A stretch of DNA of 64,000 nucleotides from Blastobasis lacticolella. Its lineage: Eukaryota > Arthropoda > Insecta > Lepidoptera > Blastobasidae. The translations under genes and the position numbers were made by a program. The stretch spans positions 14,830,501 through 14,894,500 of the forward strand of contig LR990053.1 of NCBI GenBank assembly GCA_905147135.1, in the 5' to 3' direction. This document shows, in pieces, positions 11,591 through 22,768 of the stretch. The notes under the pieces are model-generated. The model was given only the letters and a program-made list of their open reading frames with translations. It was not told the DNA's origin and searched no databases. How positions within the stretch are numbered: position 1 is the stretch's first letter; every line of letters starts with the position of its first letter.

Positions 11591-12179
11591 CTTCGCTACA
11601 TTAATCTTCAGTATAAAACCACTCTATTCAAGTATACTTCGCAGAATTCTGGTATTAATTAAGTACCTTTTACAACATACTTGGAGAAAAAGGAGTAGAC
11701 AATCCATCTTATGAGGGTGGAGAACTTTTGTATGTACATATAGAATGAAAAATCTAATCCTTAAACTGAAACCAATCACCCCATCTCTACAAAGCAGATA
11801 GGCGGGTTCTTAGGCCTAACCACGGTCCGAGTATGCATTAGACAGGCCTGTAATCCTGGTTTTGCAGCGATACGTACCATGGAATCCGTTTGGAATCGGA
11901 ATGACAGTGCCTCAGCGGTCATTTCAACCGTAAACACGGAGGTCGAGTCGGTGAGATCAATAGATTTACAGAGCTTCGTATGGACGTGTTTAGTGGAATT
12001 CCTATATGGAACGAGGGTACGGTTAGGATGAAAATATGCCGATGTACATTTTTATCCTACGAACTCCTATATACGAACTGCAATTATAATAATCATGGGA
12101 GTGGATTGGAGTATTCTGGTGTATTGCATTTATATGTGCAGTCGTGCGAATTATTTCATTATACATTTTTGAAAAAGGT
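11591..12179. other. No recognisable feature
   Basis: Contains an 89-codon plus-strand ORF (11980-12249) without a recognisable motif that runs into the repeat starting near 12180. Nothing else seen. Confidence 0.35.
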
Positions 12180-12485
12180 TTTTGTAGCAACTGATACATA
12201 CAGGATATTTATTAGATGTATTGTTAAACAAATGTATTTGGCTAAATGAAGGGCTTATTAGCTGTCCCTTAAGCACCAATGACAATCTTAAGCTGTAGGT
12301 TTTTTAATAGAATAAATGAAAATTAAATTTTTTTTACAGCCTCAAAATTGTATTTTTATTTTATTAATGTATGCACCATTGTGACGAAACCTGACAAGGT
12401 GATTGTAAGTTGTAATTAAAAAGATAACTATAATCGATTTTAATAATTTTTATTTTAAAATGTTTTCAAATTTATTCCCTTTCTA
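12180..12485 (+). repeat. Dispersed repeat J, copy 1
   Basis: Shares several blocks in the same order with 63190-63620. Examples: attgttaaacaaatg followed by ttggctaaa, then gcctattagctg-like, caccaatgac, and after about 200 bp cgattttgata/cgattttaata and tattttaaaatgttt. Upstream, a shorter similarity (tgtagcaactgatacatacagg versus tgtatctactgctacgtgcagg) suggests the element starts earlier. The orientation is arbitrary. The class is unknown; it could be the 3' end of a DNA transposon. Confidence 0.55.
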
Positions 12486-12883
12486 ACAGTATTAGCTATC
12501 AACAGCGACCGTACCTACAAAAATCACATTACCATGAGCTCCAACTGATTTCGACGCAACTTACATAAACTTCGTTAAAGCCCCCCGAACCACAACAGGG
12601 CTTCCCTATAAGCCCTGGAAAGCGAGTTATTAATAAATGTAAATTCGACACATAAATAGCGGTCTGTAAAGCAAACGTCGAGCGAATAGCGTAGCGTGCT
12701 CGAAAAATAACGAGCCGGCTAGACGTGGAGTAATCGCCTCATCGTCGACGTGCAGTTTATTCCGCTTGTTGGTACTCCAAATACCACTAGTACGGTTGTG
12801 TTGTAGGTATTGTGGGCTACGTTTTGTGTCTATGTATGTATTATGCTTGGGGCAGTAGGTACTGTGTAAATGTAAAGTAAATA

Positions 12884-13369
12884 TTCACACAGTGAAGCTT
12901 GAGTTATGGGTGGTAGACAACTGATAAACTACTTATATAATAGTCTTTTTTTTATTCATCATCACAGCCCTTAACAGTCCACTGCAGGGCTTAGGGGCTC
13001 TCCCACAAAAGGGGAGGTTATTGCCATAATCTCCACGCTTGGCAGGCGGGTTGGAGATCGCAGTGTTTAAACATAACAATGGAAAATGCTGCTGCCCATT
13101 TTCCAGACTACGGAGACTCTTGATGTTGTGCCTCAAAATATTAGTCGCCTTGTACGACTCCCTTGAGTGTAAGGGGTTGGTGCTATTCTACTCTGCCGGA
13201 CACCACACGGCCAATTTTTTATTATACATACTTATTATACATAGGTACTACACCTAACCCGTAACAGAAATTAAAATTTATCATTTCATATTCTGCTCGG
13301 CCGGAAATCGAACCCTGGACCTCTGCGTGTCGACCGGCATGTTAACCAACTGAACCGCTTAGGTCGTCA
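12884..13369 (-). mobile_element. SINE-C copy 2, split by a SINE-A insertion
   Basis: Two parts: 12884-12955 (3' body) and 13213-13369 (head). In element orientation the head begins tgacgacctaagcggttcag, with gggttcgatttcc as a B-box-like segment. The body ends in tagtttatcagttgtctacc and cattcacactgtgtgaat-like words shared with 16120-16336 and 50145-50238. The A3 copy sits between the two halves in a T-rich stretch, with tttttattc / ttttttatt on its two sides as the likely target duplication. Confidence 0.7.
12956..13212 (-). mobile_element. SINE-A copy 3, nested in SINE-C
   Basis: Same block order as the copy at 2631-2888, including gagatcgcagtgtttaaa and aacaatggaaaatgctgctg. Tail (tcatcatcac) on the left, head (cacacggcc) on the right. 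Because it interrupts a SINE-C, it must be the younger insertion. The 67- and 72-codon ORFs here are repeats read as protein and are not genes. Confidence 0.75.
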
Positions 13370-13412
13370 ATATAAAGTGCATAAGGGATTAACTTCGAAA
13401 CATTATATTCGA

Positions 13413-13620
13413 CGAGCGTCGATGGGCTAGCGTTTCTGGTTCGATCTACAATGATGTAGGTACCAATGACTTTGAGTTGTGTACCTTAGTTGAACACTAA
13501 CCGATACTCTTACGGCGAGGGAAAACATCAAGAGGAAACCTGCACATTCAGGCAACTGAATGTGTAACCATGATTGAATCTGGTCAGGTTCCTCTATTAA
13601 CAAGGTCACGGAGGCGGTGT
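13413..13620 (+). mobile_element. SINE-B copy 3, 3' truncated
   Basis: Begins gagcgtcgatgggctagcg (degraded A-box region) and ggttcgatctaca. It continues through tgaacactaaccgatactct and acggcgagggaaaacatca, the cctgcacattcaggc block and aatctggtcaggttcc, then stops within the body near ggtcacggagg. The tail is missing. Confidence 0.7.
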
Positions 13621-14060
13621 GTGAATTTGTCTCAGTATTTATTTATTTTATCATTCATCCGACAGAATCATAGCTCTATGACAAAGCAATAGGAGTCACT
13701 ATGTTATAAACTAATTTGATCCTTTGTTGTACAAAAGCCAAAGTGAATAAGGCCAGCGTGAATCATGATCGGATTAGCATTTTCCGACAGACCAAATAAA
13801 TCATCGGTTGATATTTGCTTTTTGCAGGTAATCGAGATTTATTTTCCCAAACTGACAGGGAAAACCGTTTGATTTAATCTACACTTTGTAATGCCACTTA
13901 CAAATTTGACGCACATGTAGGGAAAATATTTTACTGTATGTAAATGTTTATGGGGGATTAAGATCGTGTGGAGTCCGATTGGGTAACTACTACCCACCGT
14001 CCTCTGGGACCAAGCCAACCTTACATGCAGCCGCTGACAGCTGATGGCCGAGGCTCTGCA

Positions 14061-14197
14061 CGGCTGGCAAAAGTGTGCTCTCGCGACAAGCGAGAAAAGA
14101 CGCGATGTAGATACATCTCTTTCATTTTAGTGTTGAGTAAAGGAAACAAATGCTCTCTGTGTTGCTGGTGGGTCGCGGGCACACTTGTGCTAACCAT
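14061..14197 (+). mobile_element. MITE family M, copy 1
   Basis: The ends form an imperfect terminal inverted repeat: left ggctggcaaaagtgtgctct then cgcgac; right read on the minus strand ggttagcacaagtgtgcccg then cgac. The interior (aagcgagaaaaga, ctctttcattttagt, aaggaaacaaatgctctc) matches the copies at 36026-36172 (inverted) and 44109-44253. The flanking word tgca on both sides is a candidate target-site duplication. No transposase is nearby; this is a non-autonomous element. Confidence 0.7.
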
Positions 14198-14426
14198 GCA
14201 GGTACAGAAACAGACACTTTATCGATAACATTGTTACATTGTTGGTGAAACGGCTCCTCAACAACGAGTTGTGCAGACCAGATGGCAGTTGTCGGATGTG
14301 AAAATTCAAAACACCACAAAGGATTCGGGTAGAATACCGCTTTTAGTAAATCTAAAAGCTCAGAAGAGCGGTCCCTGGATTTACCGTTAGGATACGTAAA
14401 GATACGCTCTAAATACCTACTTAGTT

Positions 14427-14670
14427 GGCCGTGTGGTGTCCGGCAGAGTAGAATAACATAAAGCCCTTACACTCGTTGACGTCGTAAAAGGGCACTAACA
14501 TTTTTCAAGCAAAAGATCTAGTCTTCGCAGGCTGGAAAATGGGCACCAGCGTTTTTCATTTTTATATTTGCACCACTGCGATCTCCAACTCGCCAAGATT
14601 ATAATAACCTCCTTGCTACTGTGAGAGGCCCATAGTCCTGCAGTGGACTGATAAGGTCTGTAATGATGAC
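14427..14670 (+). mobile_element. SINE-A copy 4
   Basis: The only near-complete SINE-A on the plus strand. It starts ggccgtgtggtgtccggcag with agaata and ends gtcctgcagtggactgataa then ggtctgtaatgatgac. It is more diverged than copies 1, 3, 5 and 6, with the cell cactcgttgacgtcgtaaaa replacing the usual cgtgggtgtcgtacaagg. Confidence 0.7.
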
Positions 14671-16119
14671 CTACCTAGCACCCAAAATACTGAAATAGTC
14701 AAAAAGTTTAGCTGCACGAATTTTTTCATTATCTTGTGGATGTAAAATAAATCGTATCATAGTAAAAATGTTGCCAAGTTTAAATTCTGGCAACAAAAAA
14801 TGTAATTAAACGGCCAGGCCAAAGGCAATCTTGCGTCAAAAGAATAATCAAGATTGAAATTTCCCGATACCCGACCTACGGGTTATAGAATCAATTTTAT
14901 GCAAATCAAAGCTAATCGAGGCTCTGCTATTAAGAAGTCAATTACGGGGTATTTTAAGAATCCACTATTGTTTATTTATGAAGAGATTGCATCTACTACG
15001 GAACACAAAAAAACAATATAATCGTCCTCTCCGAAGAATATGCTTTACTAAGCTTTGAAGTATGTTACTTCAAGAATCCTTCGTAATACATATATACCAA
15101 GACCGCACCGGAATATCCAGACAGATTTTCTTGTTTGTTTTCATATTTTTATAACATTGTTGTGGCGTTGATTAAGTTAGTACGCAAATTGCTATTTATG
15201 TTATACTCTTTTTATGTCCCTATAGCGGGCCACCTGTTGGAAAGTGGTCACTGTACACATTAGTAAGACCAGGGGAATTACCAATACTCGTTACGCGTGC
15301 AATGTGTTATTACTTAAGTTTTGATTTAAATTTTATTTTGTACCTATAACTTGATATCTCTCGTTCATGAAATATTTGGAGCCTGCTCTAAGTCAGTCCA
15401 TTGGTTGGTATCGCAAGCAACAGTAAGTAATAAAGCTTGTGCTATGCGAATTTAACTTTTAGTGCTTCACGCAGTCTAATGTCAGCGTTTAACGTCCAGA
15501 CGGGAGCGCAATTCTCTCACAGAATAAACACAGCAATTTACACATACAATAGCGAGTAATTATTACTTCAGCGAGCGAAGCACTTGACACAGAGGAGTCT
15601 TCCAGTCCAAATGAACGTCACGTGTTCTTCCGGGTGAGATGGAACGCTGCATACCGAAATTTGCACGATTTAGAGCCTTAAAACAAAGAAATAAACCACG
15701 GTTTCATTAAAGCACGAATTGGACAGCGAGTAGGCGTAGGTACACGGAGCAAACTCTAAGTTAAGGCTCGTAAAGTTCATTTTCGTATGTCGCACTGAGA
15801 GCGAGTTGATATGAACTCTGGTGCGTACACCACTGATTTTAATTTCGGAAGCAATGTTTGTAAATACGGCGGGAGCCCCAGGGGAAGCATGGTTAATTAC
15901 CGTTTATTTACTATACTCTTGGCGAGTGTAAAATTAATAGATACAGATAGTAGAGATAGGCTTTGCGAGATTTGATTTTGAGCTATTTTGTTATCGGTCT
16001 ACCGAAGTTAGTTCAGAAGTTGACTTAGCGGCTGAACGACAGAAGATGCCGTTAAAGTAAAGTAAAGTACTTATATTACTTCTTCATTTCTTAATAATGA
16101 AAAAAAATATGCTTGTACA
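14671..16119. other. Unannotated, with one LINE-tail fragment
   Basis: 15224-15265 (gcgggccacctgttggaaag then tggtcact) matches the complement of the ...FPSGGP-type LINE end also seen at 45060-45320. The rest shows nothing recognisable. 15590-15860 is less AT-rich and could be a conserved block, on composition alone. Confidence 0.35.
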
Positions 16120-16336
16120 AATTCTCACAGCGCCATCTAGGTCCAAAGTAAGCAAAGCTTGTGTTATGGGTGTTAGATAACTGATAAACTACTTATATAC
16201 TTTTTTTATAGATACTACATCCAGAACCGTACAGAAATTAAAATTCACCATTTAAATTTCTGCTCGCCTGAGAATCCAACCCGGGACCTCTATGTGGCGA
16301 CCGGCATGTTAACTAACTGAATCACTCAGGTCGTCA
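16120..16336 (-). mobile_element. SINE-C copy 1, near full-length, tRNA-derived
   Basis: In element orientation: tgacgacctgagtgattcag, gttagttaacatgccggtcg, ccgggttggattctc (B-box-like), then aatttctgtacggttctgg, agtttatcagttatctaaca, acacaagctttgcttacttt, and ggacctagatggcgctgtga as the 3' end. The 3' part recurs at 22318-22382, 50145-50238 and 51030-51100. The tRNA-like head and the conserved gatggcgctgtg end define the family. Confidence 0.75.
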
Positions 16337-16867
16337 TGATATCACTGCCATATGTTAGGTGATTTCAACTACAAAATTCACACATAAAACATGTCGCGAA
16401 ATAGCTACGATTAATGTAATTAAGGCATTGTTTTCTGCGCGCAAAATCATCGCACTGTAAATTAATGATATCAATTATTTCATGCGGATATAAATCATTT
16501 CGAATGGCGGGATAATACAATACGATTTGCAGTTACGATATCAATATGAGTACTTGTGCTGTAAATCAGGACAATATCGATGCTAGCGTATGAAATGGGT
16601 ATAGGTATTCTTTTATTTATTAAAGTATTTGGTCATTCATCAGAATGCATCGATAAGCAATTATGGAAACAAGCTTGATTGGATTGAAACTATGAAAGCT
16701 TGTCCACAATGAAAGTAAAGTATCGAATTACACATAAACTTACTGTGTGGTCTGACTGTCTAAACTGAAGTCGATATTGTAATTGCCGATTTTTTAAAAC
16801 ATCATAACACATTTTTTTATTCTATGCAGTGTCAAACGAGCAGATAGACCTGGCTAATGGTAGCCTT
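16337..16867. other. No recognisable feature
   Basis: AT-rich sequence without open frames of interest or repeat matches. Confidence 0.4.
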
Positions 16868-17190
16868 TTTTATGTCGTACGGTAGGCAAACAGGCAAGCG
16901 GGTCACCTGATGGAAAGTGGTCACCACTGCCTATTAACAATACCAAGAGTATCGCCAATGCGGCGCCCACCTCTATAACACGTTGCTCTGACAGCTAAAC
17001 GGCATATGCCTCTCCTACAAAGCCAAGGTTCCCCAAATCCTCACCCTATGGAGCACTGGAGACCTTACTCACCGGCAGAAACACTATACTACTTAAAAGA
17101 GTATTGTTTAGCTGCGGTATTCTGTAAGGGGGGTACTTCCCCAGTCGGGCGGCTCCAATTCGAACGGGATACCCCGCTATGCCCTACCTC
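16868..17190 (-). repeat. LINE 3' end / untranslated region
   Basis: The left part (caagcgggtcacctgatgga then aagtggtcaccactgcc, caatgcggcgcccac) matches 45070-45180. The right part, in minus orientation, has cggtgagtaaggtctccagt and gctccatagggtgaggattt, a word set I associate with lepidopteran LINE 3' regions. The 78-codon plus-strand ORF (17006-17242) is its antisense and has no known motif. Confidence 0.5.
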
Positions 17191-19154
17191 TCTTAAAATT
17201 TTTGCTTATTTGCCTAATTGCTTTCTTCATGTAATAGGTTAATCGAGTAGTTTATGCTTCTGAGCATTGCCATTCGCCATGCCAATATCGCCAGCATTTT
17301 AGGCACGTTGCTTAATGGCAGTGGATAGATTCGTTTTTTATTTAGTTATAGTTTGTTAAGCTTTCGGTATTATGTAATTTTTGTTGTGTTGTTGCTTTAA
17401 TAAAATAGCAAATAGGTACGTCTAAAAAGACATTGGTGGCGCTATCCGGAAATATCATAAATGTGAAACTTTGTTAAAGACAGAATATACAGCTTTCCTT
17501 AAGGGCCATAGATCTGTTCATTTATCAAACAGCAGCCTCTACATAGAAATAACAAAAAAAAGAACATTAAAATCGAAACTATTCTTTCTATTCCATATCG
17601 AAATACATGTCTCTAGTCACCGAACTATGACATCGAAACGTGTTAACGTCAACAACATCTTTAGCAATGTCAACGTTATTTTCCAAAGGAACCCAACATA
17701 AAACGTGCTACGTGGAACATGTGACGTGGTAGGCAACTTGGATTCCTTCCATTTACATCAGAGAATAAATCCTTAAGCCCGGAGGCGCGACACTCACATA
17801 TGTTTTTCATAATTTATAGCTGTATGTAGATCTCGGAGGAAGAGATTGTGAATAATTTCAAGCGAATGAGTTTGATTCTGTGCGGCAATTTTCTGGGGCA
17901 TTATCGCTTTTATACACGGCTTTTATTTTGACGTTAACCGTTCCGCTTTGATAGACCATTTTCCTTGGTATTTGGATTCGTGCTTAAAATTTGAGCGGTT
18001 CATTAAATAGATTACAATTATTTTTGGGCTGCGTGCCTATGGCAATAAAATCATTGAAGTGATATAATACTTACGAGATTAACTATCGAACCACCCATAT
18101 ATTTCCATACACGCTCATACATTTTGGCGTTACAATTCAGTTTTTAATTTCATAAATACTTTACCAATTTTAATTAGATTTTCGACATTTGATAGCCAAT
18201 AAGACAATCATTACTTCTGTATTTAATTAATGTCTTGAAATTATATCTTTTTTCAGTAGTTCGACTTTTCCATAGGCTATTCCGATTTTTTTAGCTGTTT
18301 TAGTATAAAAACTGCCAAATAAAGGTATTTCATTTAAGAAATTAGTATATATAAAGTGAAAGACTGATTTTACTGAAAATGTATAAGCATATATGCAAAA
18401 ATATGGAGTTGTTCGATGGTTAGACTATTTATAAATATACCTCACACCCGATCCATTTTTAAAGATTTTGCAAAGTAAAAAGAAAGAACGATAAAACAAT
18501 AAATCCACTACTCCCCCCGAAAGGCACTAAAAGACTCCCGATGCTCGTGTCAAACAAAGCACCGCGGCGTCATTAGAGGGATTCCTCGCAAAAGATTTCG
18601 CGGCACTCCTTGTGCGTAATAAAGAAGAAGAAACAAATCGGATTTTTATCGTTCCATTTCGCCTTGTCGCTATGTATCCGAGCTCCTCTTTCGAAAGAAT
18701 TAACGGCAGCCATGACGCTCTGTTATTTGTCACGGCACCTTCTCCATTTAAGCTTTAGCACCCTTTATTTTTAAGCCATTTGGAAAGTGTCGGGTGCGAC
18801 AGCGCGCATACATTACATTGTATCAACGCCATTGGGGCGCAATTTCGACCCCGCTGGCAACTTGGCTGCCGATATTAGGGTATTGATCGGCGAAACGTCT
18901 ATCAAAGTCACCTTAGGAACTGTTATGGTTAGAGGATTGAGGACAACATTATAGAGTTACGTGGTTACCTACACACATATGCAGTAGGTGTACGAAAATG
19001 ATTAACCCGCGACTTGGCAGAATATAGTTCATTAAAGCCCGATGGATAAGAGCAATAAAATGGCAGATATAAAAAAGTCGGTTTCTCAATTACAGGAGAT
19101 TGTGAACTGAGTTTTGGGTTTCTAGTCGCCATTCATGGAAACACATATATTTTT
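17191..19154. other. No recognisable feature
   Basis: Nearly 2 kb without repeat matches. 18525-18800 is less AT-rich, with a 68-codon minus-strand frame that has no recognised domain; it could be a conserved non-coding block. Confidence 0.35.
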
Positions 19155-19217
19155 ATACCACTAAGGTGGGAAACAAGCTTACGGCCTGGCTGATGGTAAG
19201 TAGTCACCGCAACCTAT
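19155..19217 (-). repeat. Older LINE remnant, 3' half (split by insertion)
   Basis: The words acaagcttacggcctggctg and atggtaagtagtcaccgca match 43235-43280. The match breaks at acctat (19212-19217) and resumes at 20053 with acctatga. The two halves together correspond to the uninterrupted copy at 43235-43365. Confidence 0.65.
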
Positions 19218-19990
19218 TTATTTATTTATTTACCATAAATTTACAGCGATACAGTACTTACAAATTACTAATACACTGCAAATATCAATAAAATACAAAA
19301 TCTTAAATTAAAAACTTAAGAACATCATTAAATTAAAACAAAATTAAATACATTATCAAATTAAAGAATTAAGATACACTCACTCATCCATCAACTCACT
19401 AAACCTCAGACATGCATTTCGCGCTTCCATACATCGACTCACAAATATGTCACACTCTGGTGCTGATGCCTGAAAAGCGTTAAGCATGTCCATGCCGCGA
19501 AGAAGGGGAGAGCGCGCACGTGCCACGGTCCGCGAGGCCGGAGTCGCGAGGAGTTTACCTGGACGTGCTCTCAGTTGCATCCTCGGCTTAATCGGGACAC
19601 CCAGTCTTACAACTTGCGAGACAAGTGCAGGACAGTCCGCCTCGCCACGCAAGATACGACACACCTCAACGAGTAAGCTGAAGTTACGCCTTACTTCCAG
19701 AGAGTTGAAGCCAAGAGTACCCAGCAAGAACTTAGTGGGGTACAAAAAGGGATAGTATCCATAAATTTTTTTATAGAGAAAACGTAAAAATGTTTTTTGT
19801 ATTTTCTCCAGAAGTAAGGCGTAAGAACTCTCATATGGGTTCCAAATAATCGATGCTGATTCGAGTTTGCTCCGCACCAGCGCCGAGTATATGAGTTTCA
19901 TCACGCTGGGATCGCTAAATTCGCGGGAATTCCTTATTACGAACCCTAGTCTTTTAGAACACTCAGATGCGAGTTTCTTCATGTGACAGG
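19218..19990 (-). mobile_element. 5'-truncated non-LTR retrotransposon (CR1/Jockey-like)
   Basis: On the minus strand: a coding fragment (19982 to 19380), about 140 bp of A/T-rich 3' untranslated sequence, then a tail of three to four aaat units (19218-19234 on the plus strand reads ttatttatttatttatt). It is inserted into the remnant at 19155/20053, with acctat on both sides (19212-19217 and 20053-20058) as the likely target-site duplication. Between 19990 and 20052 there are about 60 bases I cannot assign; they may be part of the element or added at the 5' junction. Confidence 0.75.
19380..19982 (-). CDS. Reverse transcriptase C-terminal fragment, 200 aa
   Basis: This is the longest clearly meaningful frame in the window. 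Residues about 11-45 (LGFVIRNSREFSD; LIYSALVRSKLESASIIWNP) and 55-70 (LLEKIQKTFLRFLYKK) match the region just after the catalytic core in CR1/Jockey-type elements, where LVRSxLEYAxxxWNP and IExVQKxFLR are standard. LGTLGFNSLEVRRNFSLLVE is the next conserved block (L-x-x-L-E-x-R-R). The palm domain with its catalytic aspartates, the endonuclease and ORF1 are absent, so the peptide cannot act as a polymerase. The ATG at 19982 is internal and does not mark a real start. The open frame implies a fairly recent insertion compared with the other remnants here. Confidence 0.7.
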   Translation of the reverse strand: MKKLASECSKRLGFVIRNSREFSDPSVMKLIYSALVRSKLESASIIWNPYESSYALLLEKIQKTFLRFLYKKIYGYYPFLYPTKFLLGTLGFNSLEVRRNFSLLVEVCRILRGEADCPALVSQVVRLGVPIKPRMQLRARPGKLLATPASRTVARARSPLLRGMDMLNAFQASAPECDIFVSRCMEARNACLRFSELMDE

Positions 19991-20052
19991 TGACAAAGGT
20001 TGTTTACCATTTGACAGCCGATGACAGCACTCCTTTGAACCACCTTTGAAGC

Positions 20053-20130
20053 ACCTATGAATCTTTGCAATACCAGGAGCAGCTCCCATGCGTTGCCGAC
20101 CTCGTAAAAACCTTTTCACCCCCTCTCTAG
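20053..20130 (-). repeat. Older LINE remnant, 5' half (split by insertion)
   Basis: The words ctttgcaataccaggagc, cccatgcgttgccgacctcg and aaaaccttttcacc match 43280-43365. In minus orientation this is the sequence upstream of the 19155-19217 part. Confidence 0.65.
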
Positions 20131-20289
20131 AAGAACTCTATATTGTACTCTCCAGGTAGATATATTTTGGAATAGGTATTGTACGGGTTATGGGCAGGGA
20201 ATTGCCTTTTATTATGAAAATATGGCCTTTTATTTACATGGTTTTATTAAGTATTTTATAAATCCCAATTTTCTATGTTGTGTTCGCCA

Positions 20290-20416
20290 AAGTCGACTAA
20301 CACCAACCCGTACTAATAAGGGTGTCGCATGATTTAAAGTCAAATTACCTGGTCCCTAAATAACTATTTTTAACACTGCGATCTCCAACCTGGCCGCCTG
20401 CGAATTATGCCAAATC
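20290..20416 (+). mobile_element. SINE-A fragment
   Basis: Plus-strand pieces: gactaacaccaacccgtact, agggtgtcgcatgatttaaa, then cactgcgatctccaacctgg and gaattatgccaa, in SINE-A order. It is heavily decayed, and the tail is missing. Confidence 0.5.
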
Positions 20417-21359
20417 CCTACTCACGTATTATATTCCAAGCAGTAGCCTGGTAATGTAATATGAAATCGCAGTTGCCTAGCGTTGCTACTAGAGGGCGCT
20501 CCTTTATTTTAACATTCTCAAATATCTGCTGAAGGACCGATAACTGCTGGGATTTGCGAGTTTTATAGTGGACTCGGCAAGCGTAGTGTGAGACGCCTTC
20601 TGGCTAGACAGACTGGACTAGTTCAGGATGATAACGATGATGGTACTAAAACGTGTGTAGCCATTCAGGGTGTACCTTGTAATATGAGCAAAAATAAATA
20701 GAACTTACTTTCAACTTCATCATCAACCCGGCGATAATCCCGACCCACATAATATTACAACAAAACGCAGTATTCAACCCAACGTTTCTATGATATTAGG
20801 CAACTAAATTCAAGTTTACACAACCCAGGTACGCGCTTCACACGGAACCTCCGAATCACTCCCCCAATTACTCACGGCCTTTGGGCGTTAAACTTAACAA
20901 CACTTTCGTGTAGAAGTAAACATCTTTCGGCAATTTCACCCTCTACTGTGTCTGTTTGCTGACGCGAGCACCGCTCTCGGGGAAACCACCTGTTTAACTT
21001 GACCCGCCCCGCTGCCCTCGCGCCTTCAGCTTTGCGGTGCCGAGGGGAATTTTAGAGGTCAAATTTCGCCGGTCGCATCCTCACGTCAAGGTTTATGGCA
21101 GAATCTAATATTCCATTATAACAGAAACGGGTTTGCGACAAGCACAGTAATGGAGTGTACCCACGCAGGCCGACGTTAACTTTCAGTGGTATACCGGTGA
21201 TTATTTAGCTCCGGTTAAAGAATTTAGTACGGCGTTTATAAGCCTTATTTGTGGACTGGATTGGACAGCTATAGCGCTATATTGCGACTTCGATGGACGT
21301 TAAAATTTTATTCGACCGCGCTCTTTGTTTAGTTTTCTCGAATACACTTGAAACAAAAT
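20417..21359. other. No repeat recognised; GC-richer block at 20830-21110
   Basis: No gene found. 20830-21110 has a much higher GC fraction than the neighbourhood, but stops in all frames prevent a coding call. It is a candidate conserved non-coding block. Confidence 0.3.
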
Positions 21360-21413
21360 AGATAGTACTCGACATCAATAAACAACACAGTTTATTGATG
21401 TCGAGTGCTATCT
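21360..21413. repeat. Short hairpin, 24-bp arms
   Basis: agatagtactcgacatcaat then aaac, a 6-nt loop (aacaca), and gtttattgatgtcgagtgct then atct. The arms pair at 23 of 24 positions; the exception is a T/C difference that would still be a G-U pair in RNA. It has the size of a microRNA precursor stem, but no other microRNA evidence exists. Confidence 0.65.
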
Positions 21414-21509
21414 GAGTAGGTCTTGTCCTGAAATTCTGAAGGATTTTTTTGCCAAATATATACCTTGAATACCAAAAATACCTGTCACACAAATTGGACA
21501 GAACGGAAA

Positions 21510-21546
21510 TCGCACAAAGAGGTTGGCGCTATTCTTCTCTACCGAC
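21510..21546 (-). mobile_element. SINE-A 5' fragment
   Basis: aaagaggttggcgctattct followed by tctctaccgact corresponds to the SINE-A head region (aaggggttggtgctattcta, ctctgccggaca). Only about 37 bp remain. Confidence 0.45.
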
Positions 21547-22317
21547 TAGTAATGGTATAGAACAAAATAAATCTCGAATAGGAACCTAGAAGTCAATAAT
21601 TATACAGCCACTTTTCAAATCAATATCATTATATAATAGCGGTGCCATCCTAGGTTTAAGATTGAAGAATCCTTGTCGCTGAAGAACTTTTGCTGCAGTT
21701 ACGCAAAATATTCACAGTACTGATATTCTTATTATATTATTATAGAATATGATTTATTTCATACTTCATGCACACACAGACAGCTTAAACTTAGTAGCTA
21801 CAAATATTTGTATAGAGGTAGACTGAGTACTCAATTTACTATGTAGGTAGGTATACACAGTATCCATTTAACTACTCTGCATGTGTGTGCTGCAGCACAA
21901 AATTATGCGTCTTATAAAATCATAATAACCAAAAACAATAAAACGATCCATCCATAGCATTAAACGCGCTTATATCAACCCTTAACAAACATCTATACGA
22001 CCACAAGGACGTAAAAGAGAAACATTGTATAACGACGTCACAAATTTAACCTCACGTATTAAAATTCCATTGTGAAAGCCATCAAACAAAACGGTAGGTA
22101 CGGAATAGTTGGCAAGCGTCGCGGTTTGGATCGCAACGTAACTTTCCGCGCCGGTGTGTTGGTACAGTTCCCGACAGTATTCAAATTTCCTTATTGAACT
22201 TTCTTTATAATGTGATGAAAATATAGATTCTACAACACATATGAGGCATTTCATCTCATGAATGTATAACAAGTATGTCGTATTAAAAAAATATTAGTAT
22301 AATTAGTTTTCAGTTTT

Positions 22318-22382
22318 CTGGCACTCATAACTCAAGCTTTGCTTCTTTGGGGCTAGATGGCGCTGTGTGAATTTTCCTAGCA
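22318..22382 (+). mobile_element. SINE-C 3'-end fragment
   Basis: Reads ctggcactcataactcaagc, tttgcttctttggggctaga, tggcgctgtgtgaatttt, the 3' body of SINE-C. No head is attached. Confidence 0.6.
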
Positions 22383-22555
22383 AATTTATTTATTTTAAAA
22401 GAAAATATTAGACCTCATAGTCACAGCGCGTCTGCGGTTCTACATTTTTGTTGCACACATCATCCGTAACGCTGCCACACACTGTCACACGGGTTCATAC
22501 AAAGCGTTGCATACGATGACGACATAATGCGTATGTGGGATAAGTATGTGAGGTC

Positions 22556-22768
22556 AGGGAATCATCGTGATGAAACCTGCACATTCATGCGACTGAATGT
22601 GTAACCATGATCTAATCTGGTTAGGTTCCCTTATAGCAGGGTGACGGAGGACAGAAGGCATTCGCTCCACTGTAATTACCTTATCTACCAAATTCTGGAT
22701 AATGGTCAAGCCGGACCCTGGGCCATCGTGTTCAGAGCACAACCGACACTTTAACGATAAGATGTTTT
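22556..22768 (+). mobile_element. SINE-B copy 4, head missing
   Basis: Starts at catcgtgatgaaacctgcac and runs through ttcatgcgactgaatgtgta, accatgatctaatctggtta, gctccactgtaattacctta, and actttaacgataagatg as a decayed 3' end. The 109-codon minus-strand ORF here is the antisense of the repeat. Confidence 0.7.

Noticed and set aside
19486..19755. 89-codon plus-strand ORF rich in arginine
   Set aside because: It is antisense to the 200-codon LINE fragment.
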